From an uncultured Eubacteriales bacterium (GTDB lineage Bacteria; Bacillota; Clostridia; Saccharofermentanales; Saccharofermentanaceae), in the NCBI GenBank assembly GCA_900314745.1, contig OMWK01000001.1, positions 124,001 through 188,000 on the forward strand: a DNA stretch of 64,000 bases. The letters are read 5' to 3'. Positions 1-9,435 of this stretch are shown piece after piece. The notes under the pieces were generated by a model, which had not been told where the DNA came from, did no database searches, and saw only the letters and a program-made list of their open reading frames with translations. The position numbers and the translations under genes were made by a program. Every line of letters starts with the position of its first letter. Position 1 is the stretch's first letter.

Positions 1-175
1 CGGAACGAAGAAGCGTAAAGCAGGCGATGACCGCAGCGAAGGCGTTCCTGAAGAACGCCTTCTCCATCGTCGGCACATCCCCCGACATCCTTACAAAAAA
101 CGTCATGAGTGCGAAGCCTAAGGCTGCGAGCAAGATGCATGCTATGCCCTTGGCATCGTTATTCCTGAATTTCAT
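1..175 (-). CDS. EamA/DMT-family membrane transporter, N-terminal part only
   Basis: The first 58 codons read leftwards from an ATG at 173-175 and run off the window start. The peptide begins MKFRNNDAKGIACILLAALG and continues as a hydrophobic first membrane helix, then a segment with the SGDVPTMEKAFFRN signature seen at the start of helix 2 in EamA (DMT superfamily) permeases. These are inner-membrane carriers of small metabolites; the substrate cannot be guessed. The start lies four bases after the stop of the upstream DUF4236 gene, with AGGATG as the likely ribosome site, so the two genes are probably co-transcribed. Confidence 0.8.
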   Translation of the reverse strand, partial: MKFRNNDAKGIACILLAALGFALMTFFVRMSGDVPTMEKAFFRNAFAAVIACFTLLRS

Positions 176-179
176 CCGA

Positions 180-1181
180 TCATCCTACCGGAGGCAGTAT
201 CCTCTCTACAGCCTTGAAGCCTGTTGTCTTGGCAAACTTCATGTTGTTATTAAAACCTGTGATCGCATCGGACGGATCGATCAGTTCCATATTGAGGGAC
301 TGAAGTCTTGCCCTGTCGAACTCAACCGAAACGAGCGTTACCTCATCCTGATGACCTGTCGCGGTATTGAGAACATCATCAACAGCGTGAACGTAGACCT
401 TCTCAACCGGAAGCAATGCGAAGGAGTCTCTCGCGACTCTGATCATCGTGCTGCAGATGTAATCCTGCATGAGAGAGAAGTAACCGCTCTTGCTCATCTC
501 CTTCTCGCTCAATTCACCGCTTGCCTTAACAGACAGTTCGACATGGGGAACGACCTCCTCCGACTTAACGTGGAACTCGACTTCGAGAACGTCGGGTCTG
601 TCCGTTCCGACCTCGAATGAGGAACCGTATTCGAGAAGGTCATCGTAAGGCCTTACCTCACTGATGACGGAAAGATAAGCATCCGTATCACCGGCAACAA
701 TGCTCTCGGAGAACTTCTTCAGGTCTTCCCATTCCTTATATGTCTCGGAACCCCTGACGATGTTAGTGGGGATCTCGCCCTTGTTAAGAGCAGCCCAGTC
801 AATGTATCCGTCGGTAGCCTTATGAACCGACTTAATGGAATTCACATAATTCTCGTACTCGGCAACCTTCGCCTGACTTTGCTCGAGAAGAGCCTGCTTC
901 TCCTGATTCTTAGCCTGGGCTGCCGCAGCCTTTGCCTCAGCATCCTTGGACTTGGAAGCTGCCTTGTCCTTATCCTTCCCCTTGCCGATCTTCTTCAAGT
1001 CAAAACTCTTCTTGTAGTAAACTCCCGTGCCGGGAATACCGATACTCGTGGTGGATTTGCCGGTAGCACTTATGGTCTCACGAAGTCCGCTCTTGCCGAA
1101 GCTGATGCTCGGACCGCTCTTACTTAAGTTTATTCTGACGCCAGGTGCTATAGTGATGCTCTTTCTGAAACAAAGACCCAT
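180..1181 (-). CDS. DUF4236 domain-containing protein
   Basis: A 333-residue protein. The N-terminus (MGLCFRKSITIAPGVRINLS, then KSGPSISFGKSG and GIPGTGVYYKK) is the glycine/serine-rich DUF4236 domain, roughly residues 1-60. A lysine/alanine-rich coiled-coil stretch follows (about 65-120), then a C-terminal region without a recognised family that ends in a basic tail. Function is unknown; DUF4236 proteins are widespread in bacteria and phages. The ATG at 1179-1181 was chosen over longer in-frame starts because GGAGG sits just before it and the domain begins there. It is divergent from the Sel1-like gene across a 106-base promoter region and followed four bases later by the transporter gene. 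Confidence 0.8.
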   Translation of the reverse strand: MGLCFRKSITIAPGVRINLSKSGPSISFGKSGLRETISATGKSTTSIGIPGTGVYYKKSFDLKKIGKGKDKDKAASKSKDAEAKAAAAQAKNQEKQALLEQSQAKVAEYENYVNSIKSVHKATDGYIDWAALNKGEIPTNIVRGSETYKEWEDLKKFSESIVAGDTDAYLSVISEVRPYDDLLEYGSSFEVGTDRPDVLEVEFHVKSEEVVPHVELSVKASGELSEKEMSKSGYFSLMQDYICSTMIRVARDSFALLPVEKVYVHAVDDVLNTATGHQDEVTLVSVEFDRARLQSLNMELIDPSDAITGFNNNMKFAKTTGFKAVERILPPVG

Positions 1182-1287
1182 GTTCCGCCTCCGTAGATTA
1201 TGTAATACAAAATTAACTTTATACACAGCTATTTTACTACACGCAGGAAAGTTAAAAAGGTAAAATTTATTGGAGAAAGGACATATC

Positions 1288-2892
1288 ATGGAAGAACACG
1301 CACGCATTATCAAGGTAAGCGAGTATTCACTCGACGCATTTGCCACTTACGAGAACGACTTCTACGACGTTACACTGCTGCCTTTGGCTGCAACAAACAA
1401 CATCACTATAACGTGCGATTCCGAGCGCAGATTCACGCTCGATGACATGGCTCAGGTCCTTGAGAAAGTCATCACAAGGAAGACGGATACCGCCGTATTT
1501 TTCTTCACATGGTTCGACCCCCTCATACTTCACTTCTACGACGTGCTCATGCTAAATGACCTCTTCGGAGATAACCCCGCTGCCATGGACGCCTTCAGGC
1601 TCACGATAATGCCTCAGACGGACGACGACCTTCTGAGGTGGATACTCGCGCACATATTAAGGCTCTTCAGGGAGATGTCCCTGGTCAAGGTACACATGCC
1701 GGTGTCCGAGTACATCAACGCCGAAGAACTCCTGCACATGATCGATCTTCAAAGCGAGGAGAACGTCCTCCCCATCGAGGAGAGACAGTACATAAATGAC
1801 ATCAAGAAGGACTTCATAAAGGAGCTCGACAACGACCTCATCCTCAAGGACGCGGACAGGTTTACGAAGAAGCTTTTCGCGAGGTATGTTAACGAGCTGT
1901 GCGAAGAGAACGACCTCAATGCCCTGAGAATAAAGGGCTTCGCGTGCATGGGCGGCAACTCCGTCTTCAAGAGCGACTACAAGGAATCGGCAAGATGCAT
2001 GGAGATTCTCTGGAGAGAAGGCGGCTTCGGGTACGCAGCGAACACACTGGGATTCATCTGCCTCGAAGGTCGTCTCACCGACGGCAGACCGGACCTCGCG
2101 CAGGCTTTCAGGTACTTCTCGATAGGGCACACCTACGGGATATCGGAGTCCACGTTCAAGCTCGCAGAGATGTACATGGACGGCACTTACGTCTCGAGAA
2201 ACCTCGAAATGGCTGCGACGCTCATCGAGAAGGTATACATAGATTCCAGGATAAGATTCGAGCAGGAGGACTTCGAGAGTGCTTTCGCCGAGAGCGCGGT
2301 TTACATGGGGCGACTTCAGTATCAGATTTACAGGGACAACCCCGGAAACTTCGAGTTCATGCGGGACCAGGCCCTCGACTTCTACCTGCAGGCCCAGTTC
2401 GCACTCTGCTTAAGGTCACAGTTCGGCATGTCCCACAGCGACAGGAAGCTCAAGGAGACTGTCGACAACGCGATAGGCGAGCTTATTTCCGGCCGCAGGA
2501 TCTACAAGAGATCCTACACCAACATCTACCCGGGACCTCTTAAGGATTTTCTCACCTACCGGCCGTTCGGAATCTATACGCTTGAGATCAGGCCCTTGAA
2601 GAACAACAGACTTAAGGTAATCGTATACAGGCTTCCTAACAGAGCCGAATCTGAACCCGCTCTGACACTTTTAACATACAGGGAATTCGCATGCTGTGAA
2701 CTGACCGACACCGTAACCGTCACGGCGAACGGTGCGCGATTCACCTGCGAAGGCAAGATGAACACCGTCCAGTTTGATGATGTTTCCATCGATTCAACAC
2801 CTGCTGATAAAACAACGATCCGTTTCTTCTACGGAAAAACCGAAGTAGCAATGATCAATGCGGAGGGATTTACCATAGCAAGACCCGGATAA
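1288..2892 (+). CDS. Sel1-like/TPR repeat protein of unknown function
   Basis: A soluble 534-residue protein. Starting at the ATG at 1288 is favoured by a GGAGAAAGG site at 1272-1280; an upstream TTG lies inside that site. The middle (about residues 215-320) contains alpha-helical repeats with the Sel1 pattern, for example GGFGYAANTLGFICLEGRL and TFKLAEMYMDGTYVSRNLEM, which usually form protein-interaction surfaces. The N-terminal 200 residues (acidic, helical) and the C-terminal 120 residues (beta-rich) match nothing I recognise. No signal peptide or membrane helix is visible. The LysR gene starts 20 bases downstream on the same strand, so the two may share a transcript. Confidence 0.65.
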   Translation: MEEHARIIKVSEYSLDAFATYENDFYDVTLLPLAATNNITITCDSERRFTLDDMAQVLEKVITRKTDTAVFFFTWFDPLILHFYDVLMLNDLFGDNPAAMDAFRLTIMPQTDDDLLRWILAHILRLFREMSLVKVHMPVSEYINAEELLHMIDLQSEENVLPIEERQYINDIKKDFIKELDNDLILKDADRFTKKLFARYVNELCEENDLNALRIKGFACMGGNSVFKSDYKESARCMEILWREGGFGYAANTLGFICLEGRLTDGRPDLAQAFRYFSIGHTYGISESTFKLAEMYMDGTYVSRNLEMAATLIEKVYIDSRIRFEQEDFESAFAESAVYMGRLQYQIYRDNPGNFEFMRDQALDFYLQAQFALCLRSQFGMSHSDRKLKETVDNAIGELISGRRIYKRSYTNIYPGPLKDFLTYRPFGIYTLEIRPLKNNRLKVIVYRLPNRAESEPALTLLTYREFACCELTDTVTVTANGARFTCEGKMNTVQFDDVSIDSTPADKTTIRFFYGKTEVAMINAEGFTIARPG

Positions 2893-2912
2893 TCAAATTA
2901 CGGTGGTCAAAC

Positions 2913-3797
2913 ATGACGGAAGAGAGTCTTGAGATATTCCGTATTGTTGCCGAATGCGGCAGCAACACAGAAGCTGCGAGGATCTTAAACATGTCGCAGT
3001 CCAGTATATCAAGAGCGCTCACAAAGCTTGAGACCAGATACAACACCAAACTTCTTAACCGCGACTCGAGTCCGTTCACCCTGACCAAGAACGGTTTCTT
3101 TCTCAAGAACCGCATAGACCGCGGAATGAGCGTCTCCCAGCAGCTCGCGAGGTACATCGAGGAACAGAAGATCAGAAAGCTTACGATCGGTTATGCCTTC
3201 CCGGTATCCTGCAAAGGCATACTGGATACGGTATTAAGAATGAAGATTCTCGATTCCGATATAAGAATAATCTTCAATCAGTATGATCTTGTCAGCATTC
3301 AAAGCCTGATGTCTGAGGGACAGCTCGACATCGCCGTGCTCCCCGACAGATTCTTTCTCAACGACTACAACATCATCGATTCAGGCAGCGAATGTGTCTG
3401 GGGAATAGCGGCGCCTTCAGGATACCCGTTAACACCCCATAAATACGTCGAATACGATGACATAATCGAAGCTTCGGTGCTGAGGCCTTACGAGGGGGCG
3501 TGCGCCAACACCGTCGTGGAGTGGTGCCGCGGCAGCCACAGCGTCCACCATGCAGATTCCTACAACAGTACGGATACCCTGATAACGCTTATCAAGTCGG
3601 GAGCAGGCATCGGGTTCGCACCCATGCATGAACAGGAGTTCCTGATAAGGCATGACATCAGGCTTTATGTGTGTCACCCGAAGATAATCACGTCAACATA
3701 TGTATACATGAGAAACGACTTCGAGCTGTCGGAATCAATGCAAAGCTTCCTGACGCTTTATGTCAAGCATTTAAAGCAGCAGGAGGACGTCAGATGA
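2913..3797 (+). CDS. LysR-family transcriptional regulator
   Basis: A 294-residue protein with the LysR layout. The winged helix-turn-helix lies at about residues 3-62 (FRIVAECGSNTEAARILNMS, QSSISRALTKLETRYNTKLL). A linker helix follows, then a periplasmic-binding-protein-like effector domain from about 90 to 285. Such regulators normally bind near their own or a neighbouring promoter and respond to a small co-inducer. The target is not evident: the upstream gene encodes a Sel1-like protein and the downstream HAD gene is convergent, overlapping this gene's 3' end by 8 bases. The length is typical for the family. Confidence 0.9.
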   Translation: MTEESLEIFRIVAECGSNTEAARILNMSQSSISRALTKLETRYNTKLLNRDSSPFTLTKNGFFLKNRIDRGMSVSQQLARYIEEQKIRKLTIGYAFPVSCKGILDTVLRMKILDSDIRIIFNQYDLVSIQSLMSEGQLDIAVLPDRFFLNDYNIIDSGSECVWGIAAPSGYPLTPHKYVEYDDIIEASVLRPYEGACANTVVEWCRGSHSVHHADSYNSTDTLITLIKSGAGIGFAPMHEQEFLIRHDIRLYVCHPKIITSTYVYMRNDFELSESMQSFLTLYVKHLKQQEDVR

Positions 3798-4569
3798 GCT
3801 CCAGGTGCTTAAGCGCGTTATAAATGCCGTCCTGCATGATATCGGTCGTGACAAAGTCGGCAGCTTCCTTGGCCTTTCCCGCACCGTTACCCATCGCGAC
3901 CGAGTAACCCGCAGCGCCGAACATGTCGAGGTCGTTTGCCGCGTCCCCGATGGCTATCGTATCCTTAACATCTATCCCCTTAAGCTCGCACAGTTTCATT
4001 ATGCCCGTGCCCTTCGAGAATCCCTTCGGCACCATCTCCACGACGACATCGTTGTGCTCTATGAAGTCGTAGTCGTCCTGAAGTTCGCCGTAGCAGGCAT
4101 GCTTGTCGCAGCCCGTTGAATCGCAGGAGAGTTTTGATATGCACCAATTGCCGTAGTTGCTGCTTATGGGCTTAAGGCGTTCCTTTACTTCAGCAATTAT
4201 CTTGTCCCCGTAAGGATCGTCCTTGAAGTCCTCGTAATCCATGTAAAGATACTCGGGGCCCTCAAGTATCGCCCTGAAGCCGTAGCGCCTCACGGTGTCG
4301 ACGGTTCTTACACAAAGCTCTTTCGGTATCACATGCTCGAAAAGCACTTCGCCGTCTGCCTCGATCCTCGTCCCGAGCCCCGACACTATCCCGTCAAAAT
4401 CAAGGGCAAGAAGATGCGGCGCCGTAATATAGCCACGCGTCCTTCCCGTGCAGATATAGGCCTTGTGACCGTTCTCCTTGAGTTTACTTATAGCTTCTGA
4501 AGCAGATTGAGGGATCACGCTTCTGTAGTCCCAGAGCGTTCCGTCTATGTCGAAGAAAACGTGTTTCAA
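3790..4569 (-). CDS. Cof-type HAD-superfamily hydrolase
   Basis: A 259-residue HAD phosphatase. Motif I is FFDIDGTLWD at residues 5-14, with the nucleophile and general acid aspartates as DxD. Motif II threonine lies in ICTGR (about 58-62). Motifs III and IV are K (PKGFSKGTGI) and GDAANDLDMF near residue 209. The large C2-type cap between motifs II and III is typical of the Cof/IIB subfamily, which dephosphorylates sugar phosphates and nucleotides in the cytosol. The exact substrate is unknown. The start overlaps the stop of the GGDEF/EAL gene by four bases (ATGA), indicating translational coupling. Confidence 0.88.
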   Translation of the reverse strand: MKHVFFDIDGTLWDYRSVIPQSASEAISKLKENGHKAYICTGRTRGYITAPHLLALDFDGIVSGLGTRIEADGEVLFEHVIPKELCVRTVDTVRRYGFRAILEGPEYLYMDYEDFKDDPYGDKIIAEVKERLKPISSNYGNWCISKLSCDSTGCDKHACYGELQDDYDFIEHNDVVVEMVPKGFSKGTGIMKLCELKGIDVKDTIAIGDAANDLDMFGAAGYSVAMGNGAGKAKEAADFVTTDIMQDGIYNALKHLELI

Positions 4570-6569
4570 ATATATTCCTCGGATACCGGCAGCGTTCCGG
4601 CAGTGATCTTAACGAGAGCTTCCTTAAGAGGCATCGGCTTGCCGAACAGATAGCCCTGAAGCCTCTCGCATCCGATGCTCTTCAGGTACTCGGCCTGCTC
4701 AAGAGTCTCAACGCCCTCGGTAAGCGTATGCATATGAAGGTCATTCGCCATGGAGACGATGTTCTTCAGTACCGCCTTAGTCTTATCTTCCTTATCCTCA
4801 TCCTGGAAGCTCGACAGGAATACCATGTCGATCTTCATGACATCGAACGAGAAGTCCTTAAGAACATTGAGTGATGAATAACCGGAGCCGAAGTCATCGA
4901 GCCACAGCGGGAAACCGAGAGCTCTTAATCTGTCGAGATCCTTGTGGAGTGAATCGAGGTTATCCGAGAGCGCACTCTCCGTTACCTCTACGTGTATCAT
5001 CTCGGGAAGGATATTGTACTTCCTTGTGCATGAGCACAGAAGGTCGACAACGTCCGTGAGCTCGAAGTCCAGTCTCGAGAAATTAAGCGATACCGGAACG
5101 GCGGGTCTGCCGTTGTCCATGAGCCATCTTAAGTCGCGGCATACCGTATCGACGACAACCATATCTATCTTGTGAACCTGATGGTACTCTTCGAGGACCG
5201 GAATGAACAGAGGAGTCGGAAGGAATCCGTACTTCTGATCCTCCCACTTCGACAGAGCCTCATAGCCGCAGAGCTTCCTGTTCTTCGCCCAGCAGACAGG
5301 CTGGTAATAGACCTTGATGTCACCTCTGTCTATCGCTGCGTCGACATTGTTAACAATGTACTGACGCATGATGAACTTATTGTCGAGTTCCTGATCGTAT
5401 TCACAGTAATCCTGATCGTAATGCTTCTTGATGGAATTGCATGCGTATCTTGCCCTGTCGCACGCTACCGAAGGATCGATGTTGCGGTCCTTAACCGGAT
5501 AACCTCCGGCCTTAAGTCCCGTCTGTGTATCGAAGCCGCAGTTGTAGATGTATGTACGAAGCTTGGTGATCCTCTTCTCGAGATCTTCCTTATCGCACAG
5601 CACTACGAAGTGATCGTCTCCGGGACGTCCGACCAGTCCGTCGTAGAAGACGTCGATGACCTGTCCCGCGAATTTCTTGATAAATGAATTGCCTGATTCG
5701 AATCCGTACTTCTCATTGAGAGGTCTGAAGTTCTCAACATCGAGGTATACGAATATCTGACGCTCGTATCTCGTCTGCGGATCCTTAAGTATCTCGGACG
5801 CTCTCTTACGGAAGAAGCTCATATTGGCCGCACCTGTAAGCTCGTCCTTAACCGCGGTCTCTGCAAGATGCATGTTGGTGGAGACGAGTCTCTCGTCCTT
5901 CTCCGCCTCATTCTGCTTCTGATGGAAAGCACTGACGCTTGTGATGACGATCGATATGGCTACAATGATATAGCCGATCGTGAAACGGGAACCCGGAACA
6001 TGTCCCGTCTCGAGAGTGATCATGGCATAGAATAATGCAAACGTTCCCGCGACAATGGAGATGGATATGAACGGTCTCCATGCGAGTATACAGATAACGA
6101 TAAGTTCCATCGCGATGAATGTCATTACTATGCCGTCATATCTGTATTCGAGCAAAGATACGAAGAAGCCGTAGATAATGCATACGCCCGAGAATATCAG
6201 GACAGTCGAGTATGACAGATCTCCGCCCTTCGTATTCTTGATGCGGAGAATTTCCTTCCTGGCATATGCTATGGACATGGCACATGTGAAGAATATCATC
6301 ACAACGAGGATCATCTGGAGCATGAACTCCGATGTTCCGGCATCTGCCCCTGTTATGTGGGAAACCACGGTCTTAGCCGCAATGAGGAAATTTATGATCA
6401 GCACAAGCACCGCCATGTAAACAATGGCACGTGTGTTGCTGCTTACAACATATCTGGAAATGAATTCCTTGTTCTCACCAAAGCCAAGCCATCTGACCAA
6501 AACATCCTTGATGCTCTCGGATGACTTATCATTATTCTGCTTCAGTTTGTCGCCAGATGCTCGTCCCAA
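4566..6569 (-). CDS. Membrane protein with degenerate GGDEF and intact EAL domain (c-di-GMP phosphodiesterase)
   Basis: A 667-residue protein. Residues 45-215 hold about six membrane helices. A GGDEF-fold domain (about 240-400) has RPGDDHF in place of the RxGGDEF signature, so it is probably not a cyclase and may bind nucleotide as a regulator. The EAL domain (about 405-655) keeps the catalytic residues: YEALSKW (E437), EVTES (528-532), LDDFGSG (557-563), KID and EGVET (618-622). It should hydrolyse cyclic di-GMP at the membrane. The only plausible start is a TTG at 6567-6569 inside the end of nrdG, with no strong ribosome site, so the N-terminal border is uncertain. It lies in the nrdD-nrdG transcription unit. 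Confidence 0.85.
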   Translation of the reverse strand: MGRASGDKLKQNNDKSSESIKDVLVRWLGFGENKEFISRYVVSSNTRAIVYMAVLVLIINFLIAAKTVVSHITGADAGTSEFMLQMILVVMIFFTCAMSIAYARKEILRIKNTKGGDLSYSTVLIFSGVCIIYGFFVSLLEYRYDGIVMTFIAMELIVICILAWRPFISISIVAGTFALFYAMITLETGHVPGSRFTIGYIIVAISIVITSVSAFHQKQNEAEKDERLVSTNMHLAETAVKDELTGAANMSFFRKRASEILKDPQTRYERQIFVYLDVENFRPLNEKYGFESGNSFIKKFAGQVIDVFYDGLVGRPGDDHFVVLCDKEDLEKRITKLRTYIYNCGFDTQTGLKAGGYPVKDRNIDPSVACDRARYACNSIKKHYDQDYCEYDQELDNKFIMRQYIVNNVDAAIDRGDIKVYYQPVCWAKNRKLCGYEALSKWEDQKYGFLPTPLFIPVLEEYHQVHKIDMVVVDTVCRDLRWLMDNGRPAVPVSLNFSRLDFELTDVVDLLCSCTRKYNILPEMIHVEVTESALSDNLDSLHKDLDRLRALGFPLWLDDFGSGYSSLNVLKDFSFDVMKIDMVFLSSFQDEDKEDKTKAVLKNIVSMANDLHMHTLTEGVETLEQAEYLKSIGCERLQGYLFGKPMPLKEALVKITAGTLPVSEEYI

Positions 6570-7081
6570 ATCACCAGTTCGCCCTTCGCGCGCGTTTTAT
6601 GCATATCTATTATACGCTGATTTGACGAACCGCGGTACACCAAAGTTATATCTTTCTTAGCAAGAATGAATCTTCCGTCGACGAGGACATCTATCATCCC
6701 GAGGATCTCATCCGTGGCCTCACACCTCGGATGACTTCCGTCAACGAGAAGCTCAGTATCGTAATAGAAGCCCGTGAATGCCCACAGATTCTTGTTGGGG
6801 AATCTCTTCTTGTACTCTCTTAGAAACGGCAGCAGCGCGCGCTGGTTGGACGGCTCAAAGGGCTCGCCTCCGAGCAGCGTCAGTCCGTTGATATAGTTGT
6901 GATCGAGCATCTGCCAGATCTGCTCCTCGGTCTCCTTCGTAAACTCCCTGCCGTGGCAGAAATCCCACGTGTCGGGATTGAAGCAGCCTTCACAGCAGTT
7001 CGTACAGCCTGACACGAAGAGCGTGACACGCACTCCGGTTCCGTTCGCTATATCACAATCCTTGATCGCACTGTAGTACAT
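6542..7081 (-). CDS. nrdG: Anaerobic ribonucleoside-triphosphate reductase activating protein
   Basis: A 179-residue radical-SAM enzyme that cuts S-adenosylmethionine to place the glycyl radical on NrdD. The cluster-binding cysteines are in FVSGCTNCCEGCFNPDTWDF (CxxxxxxC variants typical of NrdG), and the SAM-binding glycines in LTLLGGEPFE. A good GGAG site precedes the ATG. It lies 30 bases downstream of nrdD in the same orientation, the usual arrangement, and overlaps the following GGDEF/EAL gene by 28 bases. Length is standard for the family (about 150-190). Confidence 0.95.
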   Translation of the reverse strand: MYYSAIKDCDIANGTGVRVTLFVSGCTNCCEGCFNPDTWDFCHGREFTKETEEQIWQMLDHNYINGLTLLGGEPFEPSNQRALLPFLREYKKRFPNKNLWAFTGFYYDTELLVDGSHPRCEATDEILGMIDVLVDGRFILAKKDITLVYRGSSNQRIIDMHKTRAKGELVIWDEHLATN

Positions 7082-7111
7082 ATGTTATCTCCGGGAACGG
7101 AGGGTGACGCA

Positions 7112-9295
7112 TCAAAGATGCATCACGCGCTCTCTTATCTCCTGGGTTCTTCCCTGGTTCCAGAACTGTGTTCCGATATATCCGCAGGTTCTTCTTGCAA
7201 CATTGAGCTTGTTCTCATCATCGTTGCCGCAGTGAGGGCATACCCAAACGAGCTTGTGGTCCCTCTCCTCGATCTTGATCTCTCCGTCGTAACCGCAGAC
7301 CTGACAGTAATCGGACTTGGTGTTGAGCTCGGCATACATGATGTTGTCGTAGATGAACTTCATGACATCCATTACTGCATCAATGTTGTTCTGCATGTTG
7401 GGAACTTCAACATAAGAGATAGCTCCGCCGGGAGAGAGTCTCTGGAACTTGCTCTCGAGCTTAAGCTTCTCGAAAGCATTGATCTGCTCAGTTACGTGAA
7501 TGTGGTAGCTGTTGGTGATGTAGTTCTTGTCAGTAACACCCTTGATGATTCCGAATCTTCTCTGAAGAGCCTTGGCAAACTTATATGTTGTGGACTCAAG
7601 AGGTGTGCCATAGATGGAATAGTCGATGTTCTCGGCTGCCTTCCACTTGGCGCATGCGGCGTTCAGCGCCTCCATGACCTTGAGACCGAATGCCTCACCT
7701 TCGGGTTCGGTAAGCTTCTTGCCTGTTACCTCATATACGCACTCCCAAAGTCCTGCGTATCCCAGTGAGATCGTGGAATATCCGCCGTAGAGGAGCTTCG
7801 TGATAGGCTCACCCTTCTGAAGTCTTGCAAGAGCACCGTACTGCCAGAGAATAGGTGCAGCATCGGACAATGTACCTGCGAGTCTGTCATGTCTGCAGCG
7901 CAGAGCCCTGTGGCAGAGCTCGAGTCTCTCATCGAGAATTCTCCAGAACTTGTCCTCATCTCTTGACTCACAGCATGCGGAACATGCTACGTCAACGAGG
8001 TTGATCGTAACAACGCCCTGGTTGAATCTTCCGTAATACTTAGGCTTGCCGTTCTCATCAACATAAGGAGTAAGGAAGGATCTGCAGCCCATGCATGTAT
8101 AGCAGTTGCCGTTGCCGTTCTTGTCGACCTTGAGCTGGAGCATGACCTTCTCGGAGATATAGTCGGGAACCATTCTCTTAGCCGTGCACTTGGCAGCAAG
8201 TCTTGTAAGCTCGTAGTAAGGGGAACCCTCTCTGATGTTGTCTTCCTCGAGAACATAGATGAGCTTCGGGAATGCAGGTGTGATGTATACGCCTGCCTCA
8301 TTCTTAACGCCCTGGATTCTCTGCTTCAGAACTTCCTCGATGATCATGGCGAGGTCAGCCTTAAGCTGGGGATCCTTAGCCTCATTAAGATACATGAATA
8401 CAGTAACAAAAGGAGCCTGGCCGTTTGTTGTGAGGAGTGTGACTACCTGATACTGGATCGTCTGTACGCCTCTCTCAATCTCCTCGCGAAGTCTCTTCTC
8501 GACAATCTCCTTCTTCTTATCCTCGGAAGGATTGATTCCCAAAGTCTCGAACTCAGCCTCAACCTTCTTCGTGATCTTCTCTCTGGAAATCTGTACGAAG
8601 GGTGCGAGGTGTGTCAGGGAGATCGACTGTCCGCCGTACTGGTTGGATGCAACCTGGGCGATGATCTGTGTAGCGATATTACAAGCTGTGGAGAAGCTGT
8701 GCGGCTTCTCGATCATCGTACCGGAGATAACAGTTCCGCTCTGGAGCATATCCTCGAGATTTACGAGATCGCAGTTGTGCATGTGCTGAGCAAAGTAGTC
8801 GCTGTCATGGAAATGGATGATGCCCTGCTGATGAGCCTCAACGATATCCTGGGGCAGAAGGAGTCTCTGTGTGATGTCCTTGCTGACCTCACCTGCCATG
8901 TAGTCACGCTGTACGCTGTTGACCGTAGGATTCTTATTGGAGTTCTCCTGCTTGAGCTCCTCGTTGTTGCACTCGATAAGGGTAAGGATGGATGCGTCAG
9001 TAGTATTGGACTGACGGATAAGGCTTCTGGTGTAGCGATAAGTTACATAGAGCTTAGCAACTTCATATGCACCGTGAGCCATGATCTGCTTCTCGACGAG
9101 GTCCTGAATCTCCTCAACCGAGAGAGCGCGGTTCATATTCTCACATTCATTGGTAACACGCTCGGCAATACGTGTGATCTGCTTAACAGTCATTCTGTCT
9201 GACTCCTTAGCAGCCTCGTTAGCCTTGGTAATAGCGTTGATGATCTTGGAGATATCGAATTCTACTTCCTGCTTGTTACGTTTGATGATCTTCAT
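7112..9295 (-). CDS. nrdD: Anaerobic (class III) ribonucleoside-triphosphate reductase
   Basis: A 727-residue glycyl-radical enzyme that reduces ribonucleoside triphosphates to deoxyribonucleotides for DNA synthesis without oxygen. The N-terminal ATP-cone (residues 1-90, KIIKRNKQEVEFDISKIINA) senses dATP/ATP. The C-terminus carries a zinc site (CQVCGYDGE...CPHCGN) and the glycyl-radical loop RRTCGYIGTQFWNQG. The internal ATG at 9293-9295 is preferred because the ATP-cone begins there, rather than a start 45 bases further upstream. Transcription is probably repressed by NrdR through three boxes at 9436-9515. It heads a unit with nrdG. Confidence 0.96.
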   Translation of the reverse strand: MKIIKRNKQEVEFDISKIINAITKANEAAKESDRMTVKQITRIAERVTNECENMNRALSVEEIQDLVEKQIMAHGAYEVAKLYVTYRYTRSLIRQSNTTDASILTLIECNNEELKQENSNKNPTVNSVQRDYMAGEVSKDITQRLLLPQDIVEAHQQGIIHFHDSDYFAQHMHNCDLVNLEDMLQSGTVISGTMIEKPHSFSTACNIATQIIAQVASNQYGGQSISLTHLAPFVQISREKITKKVEAEFETLGINPSEDKKKEIVEKRLREEIERGVQTIQYQVVTLLTTNGQAPFVTVFMYLNEAKDPQLKADLAMIIEEVLKQRIQGVKNEAGVYITPAFPKLIYVLEEDNIREGSPYYELTRLAAKCTAKRMVPDYISEKVMLQLKVDKNGNGNCYTCMGCRSFLTPYVDENGKPKYYGRFNQGVVTINLVDVACSACCESRDEDKFWRILDERLELCHRALRCRHDRLAGTLSDAAPILWQYGALARLQKGEPITKLLYGGYSTISLGYAGLWECVYEVTGKKLTEPEGEAFGLKVMEALNAACAKWKAAENIDYSIYGTPLESTTYKFAKALQRRFGIIKGVTDKNYITNSYHIHVTEQINAFEKLKLESKFQRLSPGGAISYVEVPNMQNNIDAVMDVMKFIYDNIMYAELNTKSDYCQVCGYDGEIKIEERDHKLVWVCPHCGNDDENKLNVARRTCGYIGTQFWNQGRTQEIRERVMHL

Positions 9296-9335
9296 TTGTG
9301 CACCCTGCCCTTCAAGTGTTGTCTGAATTGGTCTG

Positions 9336-9396
9336 AACATTGTAACAATGTTACAAAAGTTTGTTAACCGTTTTTACCAAATGTAATATTACATTT
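9336..9396. promoter_or_regulatory. Two palindromes in the nrdD leader/promoter region
   Basis: Between the NrdR boxes and the nrdD start lie two symmetric sequences. One is a 17-bp palindrome around a central A at 9336-9352 (AACATTGT A ACAATGTT). The other is a perfect 18-bp palindrome at 9379-9396 (AAATGTAATATTACATTT). Both contain TGTAA...TTACA half-sites about 40 bp apart, so a second dimeric regulator may act on this promoter. I do not recognise the regulator. Confidence 0.5.
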
Positions 9397-9435
9397 CTAA
9401 CGGATTTTTGACTCTTTCTGCTTGCCTGTTCATTC

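Noticed and set aside
8609..9202. Rightward open frame opposite nrdD
   Set aside because: It is a shadow of the highly conserved nrdD sequence, with no start signals.
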